Assembly (NCBI GenBank): GCA_963575745.1
Contig: CAUYUJ010001348.1
Span: forward strand, 62,001 to 126,000
Source: Prorocentrum cordatum
Lineage: Eukaryota > Sar > Dinophyceae > Prorocentrales > Prorocentraceae
Direction: 5' to 3'
DNA length: 64,000 nucleotides
Below are positions 39,804 to 52,370 of the stretch, piece by piece. The notes under the pieces were generated by a model that made no database searches, was not told the origin of the DNA, and worked only from the letters and a program-made list of their open reading frames with translations. The position numbers were made by a program, and so were the translations under genes. How positions within the stretch are numbered: the stretch's first letter is position 1; each line of letters starts with the position of its first letter.

Positions 39804-41815
39804 AGCATGCGCGCTGAAAACGAGCAGCCCCTTCAGCAACATTCCACTCCAGTGCGGGCGGTGGATTTTGTCGCGGACCCTGGAGCTGTGTACACCTCAC
39901 TTCTCGGTTCATGCGTGTCACTTTGCGCAGGGGCCATGCAAATCTTCGCTGTATCGTTTCAACTCTAACAGATGGTCCCCAAAAGGAATCTGGGCTGTTG
40001 CCGCTGATGTGAGGCCCATTTCGCCAGCTGCTCGGCAAGGCGATGGCGGATACTGGGCGGCGCACCACAGACATGTTTACTGTCATAGGCCAGTGGACGT
40101 CACAGGCCAGAGAAGCGACTGCACGACCACGGCAAGAGCCAACATGGCAAGCCTTCATTGCGGGGTTGTCGCGGGACCTTCTGTCACAGGTTCTATGCAT
40201 GCCCCTGTCTGAAGCACATTCGACGGTAGAAACGCCCCAAGATTATCAAGGAGGCCGCCAGAAGAATTAGGGACACATGTGGGGAGATACGTGCAGAACT
40301 CTTCTCGTCTCCTCCTCAGCCCGTCTCGTTTCTTCACCAAGCCTGTGGTGAACCCAGAGCACCTTCAGAGGTGGGTTTGGGCCCCTGTGGGGTGACAATT
40401 CTCCGGCTCGGTCTTCCGGGACGGGAGTACCTACCACGCGTCGCTTCCGAGGCTCAACGGAGCTCGCTGGTCCATCGTTCAGTTCAGATCGGCAGGGCTG
40501 GAAACCTTATCGGTGCAATGTCTGGGATTTTTCCCCCGTATCGCTTCCCCACAAGCAGCAGTGGATGGCGAAAACGATGCATTCCGAATTCTTCCCCGGA
40601 TTGCGGGATGGAATCCTGAGGACCCCTCGCTGCTACTTCGACTGCCCATGCACGACCTGATGTGCCAAAAATTCGGGTGTCACCTTGGACCATAATGGTG
40701 CTCGCCGGCATGTCTGGGAGCCCAGGTGGGAGGTGGCCAAGGTCTGAAAGGTCAGGGTTCATGCCTCTCTCGAGTCTGCGGCGGTTGATCTCGAGGAATG
40801 GTGTCTGACAGGTAACCGCCTTGCCAAAACCTGGGCCAAGAAAGGAGCCCAACTGTGGGACGTCCGCCCCAAGCAGGTGCTGTTCATAGAAACGGTGGAA
40901 TCCCTCGTCTTCTCTGCAAGTGCCTGCCATGCGAGGGCCCAGCAGTTTTGGGGGACGTCGGGGGTTCCAGATTCTGAAGGTGTTGTTATGACCTCGTCAG
41001 ATGTCTGGGTTGTTTCAAAAGCGGAAGCACCCGTTGGGCCAGCTCTTTCGGAGGAATGTGCGCGCAATGGGGTGGAATCGTTTCAGTTTGATCGGTTTGG
41101 CATCCCGACCCCCTCCTCCTCCTGTGGAATTCTCGGGCACCCCCTGGAGCTTCAATGGGCACTTGATTGTGCAGGCCAGCGTCCTGAAGATTCTTTCAGA
41201 TTCTTTGCAGGGATCCCATCGTGGAAGGCTCGAAGTTGTGCTTTGTATGATTTGTGGTGCTTCCATGGCCAAGAGTGTGCGTGGGGGTGAGGGGTATGAT
41301 GCGAAACGCCTCGGCAGAGACAATCCAAGTCTTCGCATGCAACGGACTCGCCTGCTCAAGATGCAGTTCCCGGGCTCTGTGCATGCGTCCCTCGATCAGG
41401 TCCGCGCGTCCTCCCAGACGGCTGTGGATTACTGATCCCGCAGGCTGCCGTCCATGAGCGATGGCACCCAGGACGGGCCGAGGGAGTGCGCTGAATCGTG
41501 GGGGGGGATGGGTACGGTCTCTCTTTTCCTCCTCCGCTGATTGATTTCGAGGTGGCGAGCCTTCATGGCTCATCGGACCTCTCGGCTGTCGCCCTCGTTG
41601 CCCGTGTGCGCATGCGTCTTCGCAAGCAGGATCGGTCTCACGAGCTCTGCCACTCTGGCGCAGAGGATCGACTGCTGTGTGGCGCCCGTCGTGGCGAGCG
41701 AAGCCCGACCTCGACTCAGCCTGATAGTCCCATATGTACATCCAAACACGCAGAACACTAGGGCACCCTCCCCGAACCGACTACGATCTTCCGCCTCGGC
41801 CCGTCTGTACCAGCT
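39804..41815. other. Two kilobases with no assigned gene
   Basis: Less GC-rich, with many short plus-strand frames that look like old coding DNA (AVDFVADPGAVYTSLLGS near 39850; RRNVRAMGWNRFSL and SLQGSHRGRLEVVLCMICGA at 41050-41270). Stops interrupt them. They may be remains of one or two retroelements; no diagnostic motif found. Confidence 0.35.
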
Positions 41816-41940
41816 TCCCCCCCTTCCCTCCTCTCTCTTCCATCCTCCCTCCTCCCTTCTCCCTCCTCGCTCCTCCCTCCTTCCTCCTTCCTCCTTCCTC
41901 CTTCCTCCTTCCTCCCTCCTCCCTCCTCCCTCCTCGACGA
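41816..41940. repeat. CCT/TTCCTCC-rich microsatellite
   Basis: TTCCTCCTTCCTCCTTCC runs. Confidence 0.93.
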
Positions 41941-42159
41941 CGACGTTGGCGACGATCGCGGGGCGGCGCGCAGGAGGGCAAAGCGGCCTGGGCTCATGCG
42001 GAGCCCTACGTCTTTGAGGGCGGCCGCGGGAAGGCCGCCCGGCCTCGGCGCCGAGCGCTGTTCTCTCGGCGCTCCTCGTCGCTCGTCGTCGATTGACGCT
42101 AACAACCCAACGCTCACGACAAGGGGGTGAGGGGATAAACACGTACGCTGGATGTGTGG

Positions 42160-45019
42160 ATGCGGATAACACGCACGCGCGCACACGCACACGCAGACAC
42201 AGACAGACAACGGCAACACATGCACACATACACACGTACACACATGCACACACACACAGAGACACGCACACACAAACACACACACAAACACACACACACA
42301 CGCACAGACACATACACACACACGCAAACACACAGACACACAGACACACAGACACACGGAAACACACTCACACACACACACACGCACACACACACACGCA
42401 CACACACGCACACACACGCACACACACACATGCGGGCACACACGCACACGTTCACACGCACACACGCACACACGCGTGTGTGAATACAGGCGCACACACA
42501 CGCGCAAACACACGCAAATACAGGTACAGACACACACAGGCACACACGCACACACACGCACACACAAACACCCACGCACACACGCACACACACACGCACA
42601 CACACACACGCATACAAGCTCCAGCGCACACACGCACGCGCGCACACATGCAACCACGCACACACGCAAACACGCACGCACACCCGCACACAGACACACA
42701 TAGACATATACACGCAGACACACAGACACACAAACGCACACACAGACACACAGACACACAGACACACAGACACATCGACACACAGACACACAAACACACA
42801 GACACTCAGCCACACAGCCACACAGACACGCAGACACACAGAAACACTGAGACACAGAGACAGTGAGACAGTGAGACACACAGACACAGGGACACAGAGA
42901 CGCTGCGACACAGAGACACAGACACACAGACACAAAGACACACCGACACACAGACAGACAGACACACAGGCACACAGACAGACAAACACACAGACACACA
43001 GACACCCAGACAGACAACCACACACACACGCAAGCACACGCACACGCAAACGCACACGCCCGCGCGCACACACGCGCACCCGCACACGCACACGCACACG
43101 CACACATCCACAAACCCACACGCACACCCACACGCGCACACGAGCACACGCGAACACGCGCATACGCGCACACGCGCACACGCGCACACGCGCACACTCG
43201 CGCACGTGCACACGCGAGCACGCGCACACGCGCACACGCGCACATGCACACCAACGCACCACACGCACACGCACACGCACACGCGCACGCGCACACGCAC
43301 ATGCACACGCTCACGCACACCCACACCCACACACACAACCACCCTCACACGCACCCACACACACCTACACCCAGACACACTCACACATCCACACCCACAC
43401 CCACCCACCCACGCACGCACGTACGCACACGCACGCATGAGCACGTGCACGCGCACCCACGCGCACGCGCACGCGCACGCGCACGCACGATCACACGCAC
43501 ACGCGCACGCTCACACGCACAGGCACACGCACACGCACGCACACGCACGCTCACGCTCACGCACGCACACGCACGCACGCACACGCACACACATGCAAGC
43601 CCACGCACACACACACACACACGCACACCCACGCACACAAAAACGCACACCGACGCACACAGACGCACACACACACACACGCACTCACACGCATGCACAC
43701 ACACTCACACACACGCACACGCACAGCCACACACAAGCACGCATGCACACACACACACGCAACCACACATGCACACACATGCACGACCACACGCACCCAC
43801 ACACGCACACGCACACACACACACACACGCACACACGCTCCAGCGCACACACACACACACGCACACACAATCACACACTCACGCACTCACGCACTCACAC
43901 ACTTAAACGCTCACACACACACACGCATACGCACACGCACACACACAAGTACGCGCACGCACACCCGCATGCACACACACACGCACACGCAAGCGCACGC
44001 GCACGCACGCACCCGCACGCACCTGCACGCACCCACACGCACCCACACGCACCCACACACGCGCGCACACGCGCGCACACGCGCACACGCGCATACGCGC
44101 ACACACGCAAACGCGCAAACGAGCACACACGCACACGCGCACACGCGCACACGCGCACACATGCACACGCGCACACACGCACACGCGCCCCCCACGCGAA
44201 ACCCACGCGCACCCCACGCGCAGCACACGTGCAGCACACGCGCAGCACACGCGCAGCACACGCGCAACACACGCGCAGCACACGCGCACACGCACACGCA
44301 CAGCCACACACACACACAACCGCACACGCACACGCACACGCACACGCACACCCACACACACATACGCCTGTCGTGTGCTTGTATATATATGTACACATAG
44401 ATAACCACAAAGACGGTCGAGGGAGGAGGGGGATCACCGCGCACGCGCATGCGGACGCACACGCACGCGCACACGCACACGCACGCGCACGCACATGCGC
44501 ACGCACCCGCACACGCACGCACCCGCACGCACACCCACACTTACACACACACGCACACACACACACTCACACACACACACCCACGCACCCGCACCCGCAC
44601 CCGCACCCGCACCCGCACCCGCACACACAACGCACACAACACACACAACAGACACCACACACAACACACAACACACACACACACAACACACACAACACAC
44701 ACACACAACACACACAACACACACAACACACACAACACACACAACACACACCACACACAACACACACACACCACACACACCACACACACACCACACACAC
44801 ACCACACACACACACACACACACACCACACACACCACACCACACACACCACACACACCCACAACACACACACGCACCACACACACCACACACACCACACA
44901 CACCACACACACCACACACACCACACACACACACACACACACACCCCACACACACACCACACACACACACAACACACACACCACACACACCACACACACA
45001 CCACACACACCACACACAC

Positions 45020-45070
<51 letters not shown>

Positions 45071-45105
45071 ACACACACACACACACACCACACACACACA
45101 CACAC

Positions 45106-45150
<45 letters not shown>

Positions 45151-45790
45151 CACACCGAACACACAGAACACACAGAACACACAAACACACAACACACACA
45201 CACACCACACACAACACACACCACACCACAACACAACACAACACACAACACACACACACACACAACAACACACAACCACACACAACACACACAACACACA
45301 CACACAACACAACACACACAACACACACACACACACCACACACCACACACCACACATACCACACACCACACACACCACACACACCACACACACACCACAC
45401 ACAACACACACACACACCACACACACACCACACACAACACACACAACACACCACACACACACACCACACACAACACACACACAACACACACAACACACAC
45501 ACCACACACAACACACACAACACACAACACACAACACACAACACACCACACACCACACACCACACACCACACACCACACACCACACACCACACACACACA
45601 CACCACACACACCACACACACACCACACACACCACACACACACACACACTCACACACATACGCGCACCACACGCGCACCACACGCGCACCACACGCGCAC
45701 ACGCACACGCACAGCCACACACACACACAACCGCACACGCACACGCACACGCACACGCACACCCACACACACATACGCCTGTCGTGTGCT
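42160..45790. repeat. 3.6-kb CA/CG-rich alternating purine-pyrimidine tract
   Basis: ACACGC, GCACAC, CAGACACA, CACACAAC and ACCACACAC variants fill the tract almost without interruption. The only other sequence is the ~100-bp segment 44355-44440. Giant His/Thr and Val/Cys frames here are artefacts. Confidence 0.98.
44281..44438. repeat. ~155-bp duplicated segment, copy 1
   Basis: CA-rich lead-in, then ACGCCTGTCGTGTGCTTG, TATATATATGTACACATAG, AACCACAAAGACGGTCGAGG and AGGAGGGGGATCACC. Identical by eye to 45690-45848. Confidence 0.95.
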
Positions 45791-45848
45791 TGTATATATA
45801 TGTACACATAGATAACCACAAAGACGGTCGAGGGAGGAGGGGGATCAC
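45690..45848. repeat. ~155-bp duplicated segment, copy 2
   Basis: Second copy, 1.41 kb downstream of the first. It marks the right end of the CA tract. Confidence 0.95.
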
Positions 45849-45899
45849 CATGCTGGAATATGTGAGCCCTCCCAAGGCCTGCGCAAGCATCTGGGAACT

Positions 45900-46200
45900 T
45901 CCTGAGTCGTCGTCGCCGCCGCCATCGTCGCCGTCGTCATCGTTGTCGTCGCCGAAGTCGTCGCAAGGGTCAACATCCATGTTCCAACGCTCAGCGTCGT
46001 CGTCTGTCGTCGGCGTCCGTCTTCCATCGTGGTTGTAGTCGTCATCGCGTCGTCGTGGTCATAGCAGTGTCGGTGATCATGGCAGTCGTCGTCTATCATT
46101 TTCGTCCGCCTTTGTCCTTCGTCCTTTGTCGTCATGGTAGCCATGGTCGTCGTGGCGTTCGACATTGTCTTCGTCGTCGTCTTCGTCGACATCCTTCTCC
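45900..46200. repeat. Degenerate (GTC)n tract
   Basis: GTCGTCGTC/GTCGCCG with many substitutions, as at 16300-16680. Confidence 0.92.
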
Positions 46201-46850
46201 TCACATCCTCCTCCGCTTCCCCCTCCTCCTCTTCGTCTTCTTACTTCCACGTCCTCTTTCGCCGTCGTTCTCACCCACCTTCGTCTTGTCCTCCTCTGCC
46301 ACCGCGCCTCCGCCCCCTTCCCAAATGACTTCTACAAATGTCCGCCCTCCTCTGCTTCCGCATGCGCCTCCACATCCGCCTGCGCCTGTACCGCCGCATC
46401 CGCGTGTGCCTGTAATGCCGCATCCGCAACATCCTCCTCCACATCCGCCTTCGCCAGCGCGGCTTCCCTCCCCTTCGCTTCCTCCTCCGAGCCCCCGTCT
46501 TCGCCGTCCTCCTCTACCCTCAGCCAACGCTGCCCGAGATCCTCGCAGGGGCACGTCTCCGATTGGATGAATCCCCGTGGACTCCCTCGAGGCAGACCCA
46601 CCCGTGGCCACGACAACGCCCCAGGAGCCCTCCAAAAGAACGAACAACCTCGACCCTCGGGCCTAGACCTGCTGCCTCCTCCACTTCCTCCTCTGGCCTC
46701 CGCGTCCTCCTCCGACCCTCTCTTCCTCCTCCTTCGCCAGCGCTCTCCTGTGGCCTCTCGTCCTCCTCCTCCTCCTCTGGCCCTTTCCTTGTTTCCTCCT
46801 GTTGAACCAGTTGAACGCAGCCACAGTCTCCCACAGTGCAAGGAGACCAA
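46201..46850. other. CCT-rich DNA with a short GCATCCGCCTG minisatellite; no gene assigned
   Basis: 46345-46450 repeats CCGCATCCGCNTGNGCCTGTA about every 24 bp. On the minus strand this gives an Ala/Asp/Gln-rich helical frame (46332-46566) that could be a repeat-bearing exon, but nothing identifies it. Confidence 0.45.
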
Positions 46851-46874
46851 TATATATACATATATATATATATT

Positions 46875-46906
<32 letters not shown>

Positions 46907-46910
46907 CAAC
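46850..46910. repeat. (AT)n microsatellite
   Basis: TATATA with ATACAT breaks. Confidence 0.95.
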
Positions 46911-47009
46911 GCTGATGACCCGCGCTGGACCTGCATGCTGCGTCCGAACACGGCCTTCGAATTGGGATCCTTGCCAGCGAGGAGCATGGCTAAGGACTTC
47001 TCAGCCGAT

Positions 47010-47990
47010 GGATCCTTTCCTCCTCCTCCTCCTCCTCCTCCTCCTCCTCCTCGTAAGTCGGGCGTGTCCCTCTACAGGAGGAATCTTCGAAAATGGTCGA
47101 ACAAATAGTTTGGGGACGATTTTTTGAATATGTTTTTGAATATTTTGGGGCATTTTCGGAGTATTTTGTATTTTTCGTCCAAGCTCCGCCTGTAGGGGGA
47201 CATGCCCGACCTAATCCTCCTCCTCCTCCTCCCTCCCCCTCCTCCTCCTCCCCTCCTCCTCCTCCTCCTCCTCCTCCTCCTCCTCCTCCCCCTCCTCCTC
47301 CTCCTCCTCCTCCTCCTCCTCCTCCTCCTCCTCCTGCTACTCCTCCGGCGGCCTCGCAGCGCGGCCCACGGCCGCGAGGCCCGCGGAGCGAGGGCCGCAG
47401 AACCCCCGTGGCCGTGCGGCGGCGCGCGGGGCTGCTGGCCGAGCCGCGGCGAGGGCCCCTCCCGCGAGGGAGGGTGGCCCCCTGGGGGGCAACGCGAGGG
47501 GGGGACTGGCGTGTGCGGATGGGCCCATTTTCCACCACCACCACCATAAGTGGGAGCGGGGAGGAGGAGGAGGAGGAGGACGGGGAGGAGGAGGAGGAGA
47601 GGAGGAGGAGGAGGAGGAGGAGGAGGAGGAGGAGGAGAGGAGGAGGAGGAGGAGGAGGAGGAGGAGGAGGAGGAGGAGGAGGAGGAGGAGGAGGAGGAGG
47701 AGGAGGAGGAGGAGGAGGAGGAGGAGGACCCCCTCCCCCTCCCCCTCCAACTTATGGTGGTGGTGGTGGTGGTGGAAAACAAGCCCAGCATGTCCTCCTA
47801 CAGGCGGAGCTTAAGCGAAAACTTTTAAATAGTCAAGAGCTGCACCAGAATAGCAAACAAAAATGCTCAAACAATCGTTCCCAAACTATTGTTTGACTAT
47901 TTTCGAATATCCCTCCTGTCGAGGGACACGCCTGACTTAACCCTCGGGGGCAACGATAGGGGGGGACTGGCATAGGGGTGGACACATCGA
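47010..47990. repeat. Large foldback structure with (CTC)n and (GGA)n arms
   Basis: 47052-47130 (GTCGGGCGTGTCCCTCTACA, GGAGGAATCTTCGAAAATGG, AAATAGTTTGGGGACGAT) is the reverse complement, with about 80 percent identity, of 47870-47945. 47180-47215 (CAAGCTCCGCCTGTAGGGGG) is the complement of 47780-47815. Within these lie (CTC)n (47216-47340) and (GGA)n (47560-47730), themselves complementary. CCACCACCACCATAAG at 47535 pairs with CTTATGGTGGTGGTGG at 47750. A GGGGACTGGC segment is also directly repeated (47500, 47965). Confidence 0.85.
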
Positions 47991-48369
47991 CCTGGAATCG
48001 GCGATACATCGCCGATAGATCGGGGAAATGCTTCCGATAATGAATCCACACCAGCCCGGGCGGGTCGGCCCCCCCCCAGATAGGGGAACGAAGAAAGGAC
48101 ATAAAGATAAACACTCGGAGCGCGCCAGGGGCTGCGCCGGAGGCGCAGCCAAGGGGGTCCAACAAGTTTCCGAGAAATCCGCGCGGACCTCCGAATCTTG
48201 TGTATATCATTATTCGTTCCCCCACCGGAGTCGGAATCGGCAAGAGCCGCAGACGCGCCGACTGGCGGCTCCGGCTGGCCACGTGCCGCCCACTGGCCAC
48301 GTGCCGACCAGGCACAGCTCCAGCGGCCATGGTGGGGCCTCCCGTGGACAGAGATCCACGAGGAGGCGT
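47991..48369. other. No gene identified
   Basis: Unassigned sequence between the foldback and the PPR remains. Confidence 0.4.
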
Positions 48370-49690
48370 GGGACCAAGCGGAGGGGCGGCACGGCAGACA
48401 GCACGAGAAGGCGCGCACGGGCAGTGGCAGCTGCAGGAGCGAGTGGCCTGCTGCGTGCGAGACGGACGCGCAGTGACAGCGCCAGGAGAGAGCGCGTTGC
48501 GTGCAGGAAGAGCAGCGGCAGCAAGATGCGAAGCCAGAGCCGGACGCCATCAGCTTCAGCGCTGGGCACGGGGGGTGCGAGAAAGAAGTGCGGGAAGGCT
48601 GTATCGGTGGAGGCGAAGCTGGAGCCCAATAGGCTTGCTAACCCTGGCTAGAAGAGCGAGCAGGAACACCAGTCTCTGACACCCAGCGGGTCGAGCCCGA
48701 CGACATCAGCTACCGCACAGGGATCAGGGCACGTGGGAAAGCTCAGGCGGGCAGGCAGTGGCAGCTTCAAGAGGTGGCGGCCTGCGCGTATTAGAAGGGC
48801 GGGCAGTGGCAGCCTCAAGAAGACGGACGCTGTGCGTGCGAGAAGGAGGGGCAGTGGCAGCCTCAAGAGGGCCTGGACCGCGACTGCGAGAGGGACGGGT
48901 CGTGGCAGCTGGAAGAGCGACGGGGCCCTGCGCGCGAGAAGGACGGGCAGCGGCAGCTTTACGGGGGCAAGACCTGTGCGTGCGAGAAGGGCGGGCAGTG
49001 GCAGCCTCCCAGGAGTGAGACCAGCGCGTGCGAGAAAGACGTTTAGTGGCAGCAGTGCGGGATGGACGGGCAGTGGCAGCTTCTCGAGGACGGACCCTGT
49101 GCGTGCGAGGAAGACGGGCAGTGACAACCTCAAGAAGACGGACACCGTGCGTGCGAGAAAGATGGGCAGTGGCATCCTCAAGAGGACGGGCAGTGGTCGT
49201 GCGAGAAGGGCGGACAATGGCGGCGTCTAGAGGGCGCAATGATGGAGGCGAAGCTGGAGCCTAACTCCGACTTAGCTAGCTACCACTACCCCGTGGAGGC
49301 GAAGAACGAGCCCAACACCAACAGCTACAGCGGCGACGGCACTAGCAGCGCCATGTGGAGGGCTTGAGCAATGATCGCATCGACGCGGCTAGCAGGAGGC
49401 GAAGCGAGACAGCCCGATGTCATCAACTACAGCGCTGGCAACAACGCGTGCGAGCAGCTGCAGCGGAAGATGGAGGCGAAGAATAAGCCCAACTTCATCG
49501 GCTACAACAAACAAACCGGGGGTGCAGAGACCATCGCCTGCAGCGCGAGGGAGCAGAGCCGAGAGAAGAGTGGAGCGGCTTCCCACCACGTGAAGTAGCT
49601 GGCCAAACGGTATGGGCGTTGGGCGAAGCTGGAGCCGAATTCCCGCCTGGCTAGCTGTTCCTACGTGGGGGCGACGACCCGAGTCGCCCA
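48370..49690 (+). pseudogene. Decayed pentatricopeptide-repeat (PPR) gene, partly turned into a 48-bp minisatellite
   Basis: PPR proteins bind organellar RNA through ~35-residue helical repeats; dinoflagellate ones carry units like EAKLEPNVISYNAGISACEKG. Plus-strand pieces here match: AKPEPDAISFSAGHGGCEKE (about 48530-48590), VEPDDISYRTGIRARGK (about 48685-48735), MMEAKLEPNSDLASYHY (about 49240), RQPDVINYSAGNNACEQLQR (about 49405-49465) and MEAKNKPNFIGYN (about 49470). Between 48745 and 49235 only the ACEK-GQWQ half of the motif remains, repeated about ten times every 48 bp (16 codons). Stops interrupt the frame at TAG near 48796, TAG near 49047 and TGA near 49117, and several frame changes are needed. 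It is not functional as it stands. Another plus frame through the minisatellite is open for 165 codons but is only the shifted reading. Confidence 0.75.
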
Positions 49691-49834
49691 GGCACCGCCA
49701 ACACTCGACGAGTGGTTGTACGGGCCTGGCGGGTGACGCTGGCGCTGGTGTGGGCGCGGGAGTATTGCGTGCACACGGCCAGCAGCGCTGCCGCGCGCGG
49801 CCAGAGAGCACGCGTGGGCGGCGGGAACGTCCTG

Positions 49835-49975
49835 CAGTCAACCCGCATAATGAGGATGCAGGGGCCTTGGAAGGCCATGTCGACACTTTGCGAGCGGGGC
49901 GCGGCCCGCGGAAGCGGCCACGGAGGGGCCAAGAGGGAAGGATGCAAGGGCAACCTTGGGAGCAGTCGCCTTCTG
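49835..49975. mobile_element. MITE relative, copy 2 (right end lost)
   Basis: CAGTCAACCCGCATAATGAG and the interior (GGATGCAGGGGCCTTGG, GAGCGGGGCGCGGCC, AAGGATGCAAGGGCAACCTT) match copy 1 at 39628-39775. The right inverted repeat is absent, so the copy is truncated or diverged. Confidence 0.72.
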
Positions 49976-50029
49976 ACAGGTCTCGAGAGCTTCGAGTAGG
50001 GGATCGACTACTGAATGGATTCACCCCAG

Positions 50030-50340
50030 AATGGATGCTCCCGTCGAGTGTGCGAGAGTATACGAGCGTTCGACAGTTTTTGGGTCGAACATCAATTTTG
50101 GGGCGAACCGATCGGAAAGGTCTCCTCCTCTGGCCTCCTCCCCCTCCTCCTTGGCCGAGGGCGGCGCGCTGCCGCCGCGAGGCCCCGAAGGGGCGCGGCC
50201 GCCAATGGCGCCGGGCAGCCCCGCGCGGCCGAGGCGCGCGGAGGCGTGCCGCGGGAGGGAGGCCGGAAGGCCCTGTTGGGGAGTAGGGGCGGCCCTCGCC
50301 GGACGCGGAGGGAGGGGAGGGAGGGAGGGGTACACCTTGG
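50030..50340. other. GC-rich stretch, no gene
   Basis: Overlapping frames on both strands without recognisable domains. Confidence 0.4.
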
Positions 50341-50491
50341 GCGATGCTTAAGAAAACTTTTTTTTTCGGCCAGAGTCTCGATTATTCTTAATGTTTCAAT
50401 GTAAATCCTAAGATTTTGATAGAAACGTTGGGTTTGTATTCAAGTTCTGAGACTATGAATTTCTTAACCCATGATTTCTTAAGCATTTCGC
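50341..50491. mobile_element. AT-rich inverted-repeat element (MITE-like)
   Basis: GCGATGCTTAAGAAA at 50341 is complementary to TTTCTTAAGCATTTCGC ending at 50491 (two-base gap). The interior is much AT-richer than both flanks. No clear target duplication. Confidence 0.45.
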
Positions 50492-50514
50492 AGGGTGTAC
50501 GGGTCAAGCTAGGT

Positions 50515-50775
50515 TCGGCGACTACGATGGGTGCGGTTTGCGAAGGGTGCGGCTTGCCTCCCGTCATATCTGCCCCTCCCGCCCCCCCCGGATGCGACCG
50601 AATCACATGACACCGTCGCTCCTTCTGGTGCAGTGGAGCACACAGCGAGGATGACGGTGTCGCTCGAAGCGACGACAATTCTGACATGGTCATTCACAAA
50701 AGCCCCGGAAAGGCCGCCAAAAAGCAACTCGCAAACCGCACCCTGGCGTAACCGCACCGATTGTAGTCGCCGATA
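50515..50775. mobile_element. Inverted-repeat element with ~43-bp termini
   Basis: TCGGCGACTACGATGGGTGC, GGTTTGCGAAGGGTGCGG (50515-50557) is complementary, at roughly 80 percent, to 50731-50775 (GCAAACCGCACCC, then GTAACCGCACCGATTGTAG). The inner ~170 bp codes for nothing. Boundaries and family are not certain. Confidence 0.55.
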
Positions 50776-50927
50776 GGTGCGCTCGCGTCATATCTGACGT
50801 CCTACCCGTACCTCCCATCCATTACCATGGCGTAGATCTCCTCTCCATTCGCACAATCGGATGATGTATCATGGCACAGCAACATTACATGACATGGCAT
50901 AGCATGGGGTTGAAGATTAACGCGTAG

Positions 50928-51890
50928 CATGACATAGCATGGCGTGGTGACGCCCAAAAGTTGGGGGGGGGGCTTCCGAGGCACCAAAAATCAACGAATC
51001 GATACCGAATGTGTAATCACTGCCGAGGGGTTTCTTCGTGCTGCCATTTTCTAGATTTTGGGGCCTATTGGAAGGACCGAAAACTATGCCGTGCCGTGGC
51101 ATTGGAAATAATGACGCCAGCGCTGCAGCAGGAGCACGGTTCGGAACGAGCGGAAGCGCGGAAATGAGGCCAGCGCTGCAGCGGGAGCACTATCCAGAAC
51201 GAGCGGTAGCCCGAAAAAGAGGCCAGCACTTCAGCGAGAGCAACATTTTGAAACAAACCCAAGAGCGGAAGCGCGGAAATGAGGACGCGGAACCTGACAT
51301 AGCATGGCGTGGCGACGCCCCCAAATGGGGGGGCTTATGCGGTCCCAAAAATCAACGAACCGGCACCGAATGCGTAATCACTTCCGATGGTTTTTTGTCG
51401 AGGGGGGGGGGGCATTTTCCAAATTTTGGGGCCATCTGGAAGGACCGAAAACCATGCCGTGGCATGGCGCTGGAGCCCGAAAATGAGGCCTGCGCTTCAA
51501 CGAGAGCAGCATTTCGAAAAAAAACTATCGCGGAAGCGGGGAAATGAGGACGCGTAGTCTGACATGGCATGGCATGGCGACGCCCAACAGGGGAGTGGGG
51601 GGGCTGCTGCGGCCCCCCAAATCAATGAATCGACACCGAATGTGTAGTTAATCACTTCCGATAGTCTTTTCGGGGGGGCAGTTTCTAATTTTTTGGGTCT
51701 ATTTGGAAGGACCGAAAGACATGCCGTGGCATGGCGCTGGAAAGAATGACGCCATCGCTACAGCGGGAGCACGATTCGGAACGAGCGGAAACGCGGAAAT
51801 GAAGCCAGCGCTGCAGCGGGAGCATGATTCGGAACGAATGGTAGCCCGAAAATCAGGCCAACGCTTCAGCGCGATCAACATGTAGAAAAA
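50928..51890. repeat. ~260-370-bp tandem repeat, three units
   Basis: Units start at about 50928, 51296 and 51559 with TGACATAGCATGGCGTGG, then AATCAACGAATCGA, ACCGAATGTGTAATCAC, GGAAGGACCGAAAAC and TGCCGTGGCATGGCGCTGGA. Inside units 1 and 3 a sub-repeat GCCAGCGCTGCAGCGGGAGC recurs with GGAACGAGCGG. Confidence 0.93.
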
Positions 51891-51959
51891 ACACCCAAAC
51901 GAAGACCCAACTCCTGGGAATCCTGTGTAACAAACCAGTGCGAGGAGGGGGCCAGCCAT

Positions 51960-52320
51960 TCACCGGACGCCACCAGGGGAGGGAGAGAGGAGAGCAGTAT
52001 TCATCTTGTTACTTGTAGAGAGCGGGCTGGAGGGAGGAGTCGAGCGGGAGGATGGGGAGAAAGGTTGGAAGAAGGCGGGGAGGGAGGAGGGGAGCGGGTG
52101 GGAGGGGAACGGGAGGAGAGAGGACGTGGGGAGCGGGGGGGGGGAACGGCAGGAGGGACGAGAAGGGAGGAGGAGGAGAACGAGGAGGGAGGAGCGAGGC
52201 GTGAAGAAGAGGGAGAAGGGTGAGGAAGATCATGAGGGAGGGAAGCGGGAGGGAGGAGGACACCGAGGAGGGAAGCGGACAGAGGGGAGGAGGAAGGTGT
52301 GGGGGGAAGAACGATGAGGG
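51960..52320. repeat. Purine-rich GGGAGGA tract
   Basis: GGGAGGAGGGGAGCGGG-like words. Confidence 0.85.
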
Positions 52321-52339
52321 ATGAACGGGAGAAGAAGAA

Positions 52340-52370
<31 letters not shown>

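Noticed and set aside
42160-45790. Telomeric repeat
   Set aside because: Units are CA/CACG, not a TTTAGGG-type telomere repeat.
42093-46038. Reading frames of up to 869 codons rich in His/Thr or Val/Cys
   Set aside because: They are translations of the CA/CG microsatellite, open in several frames on both strands.
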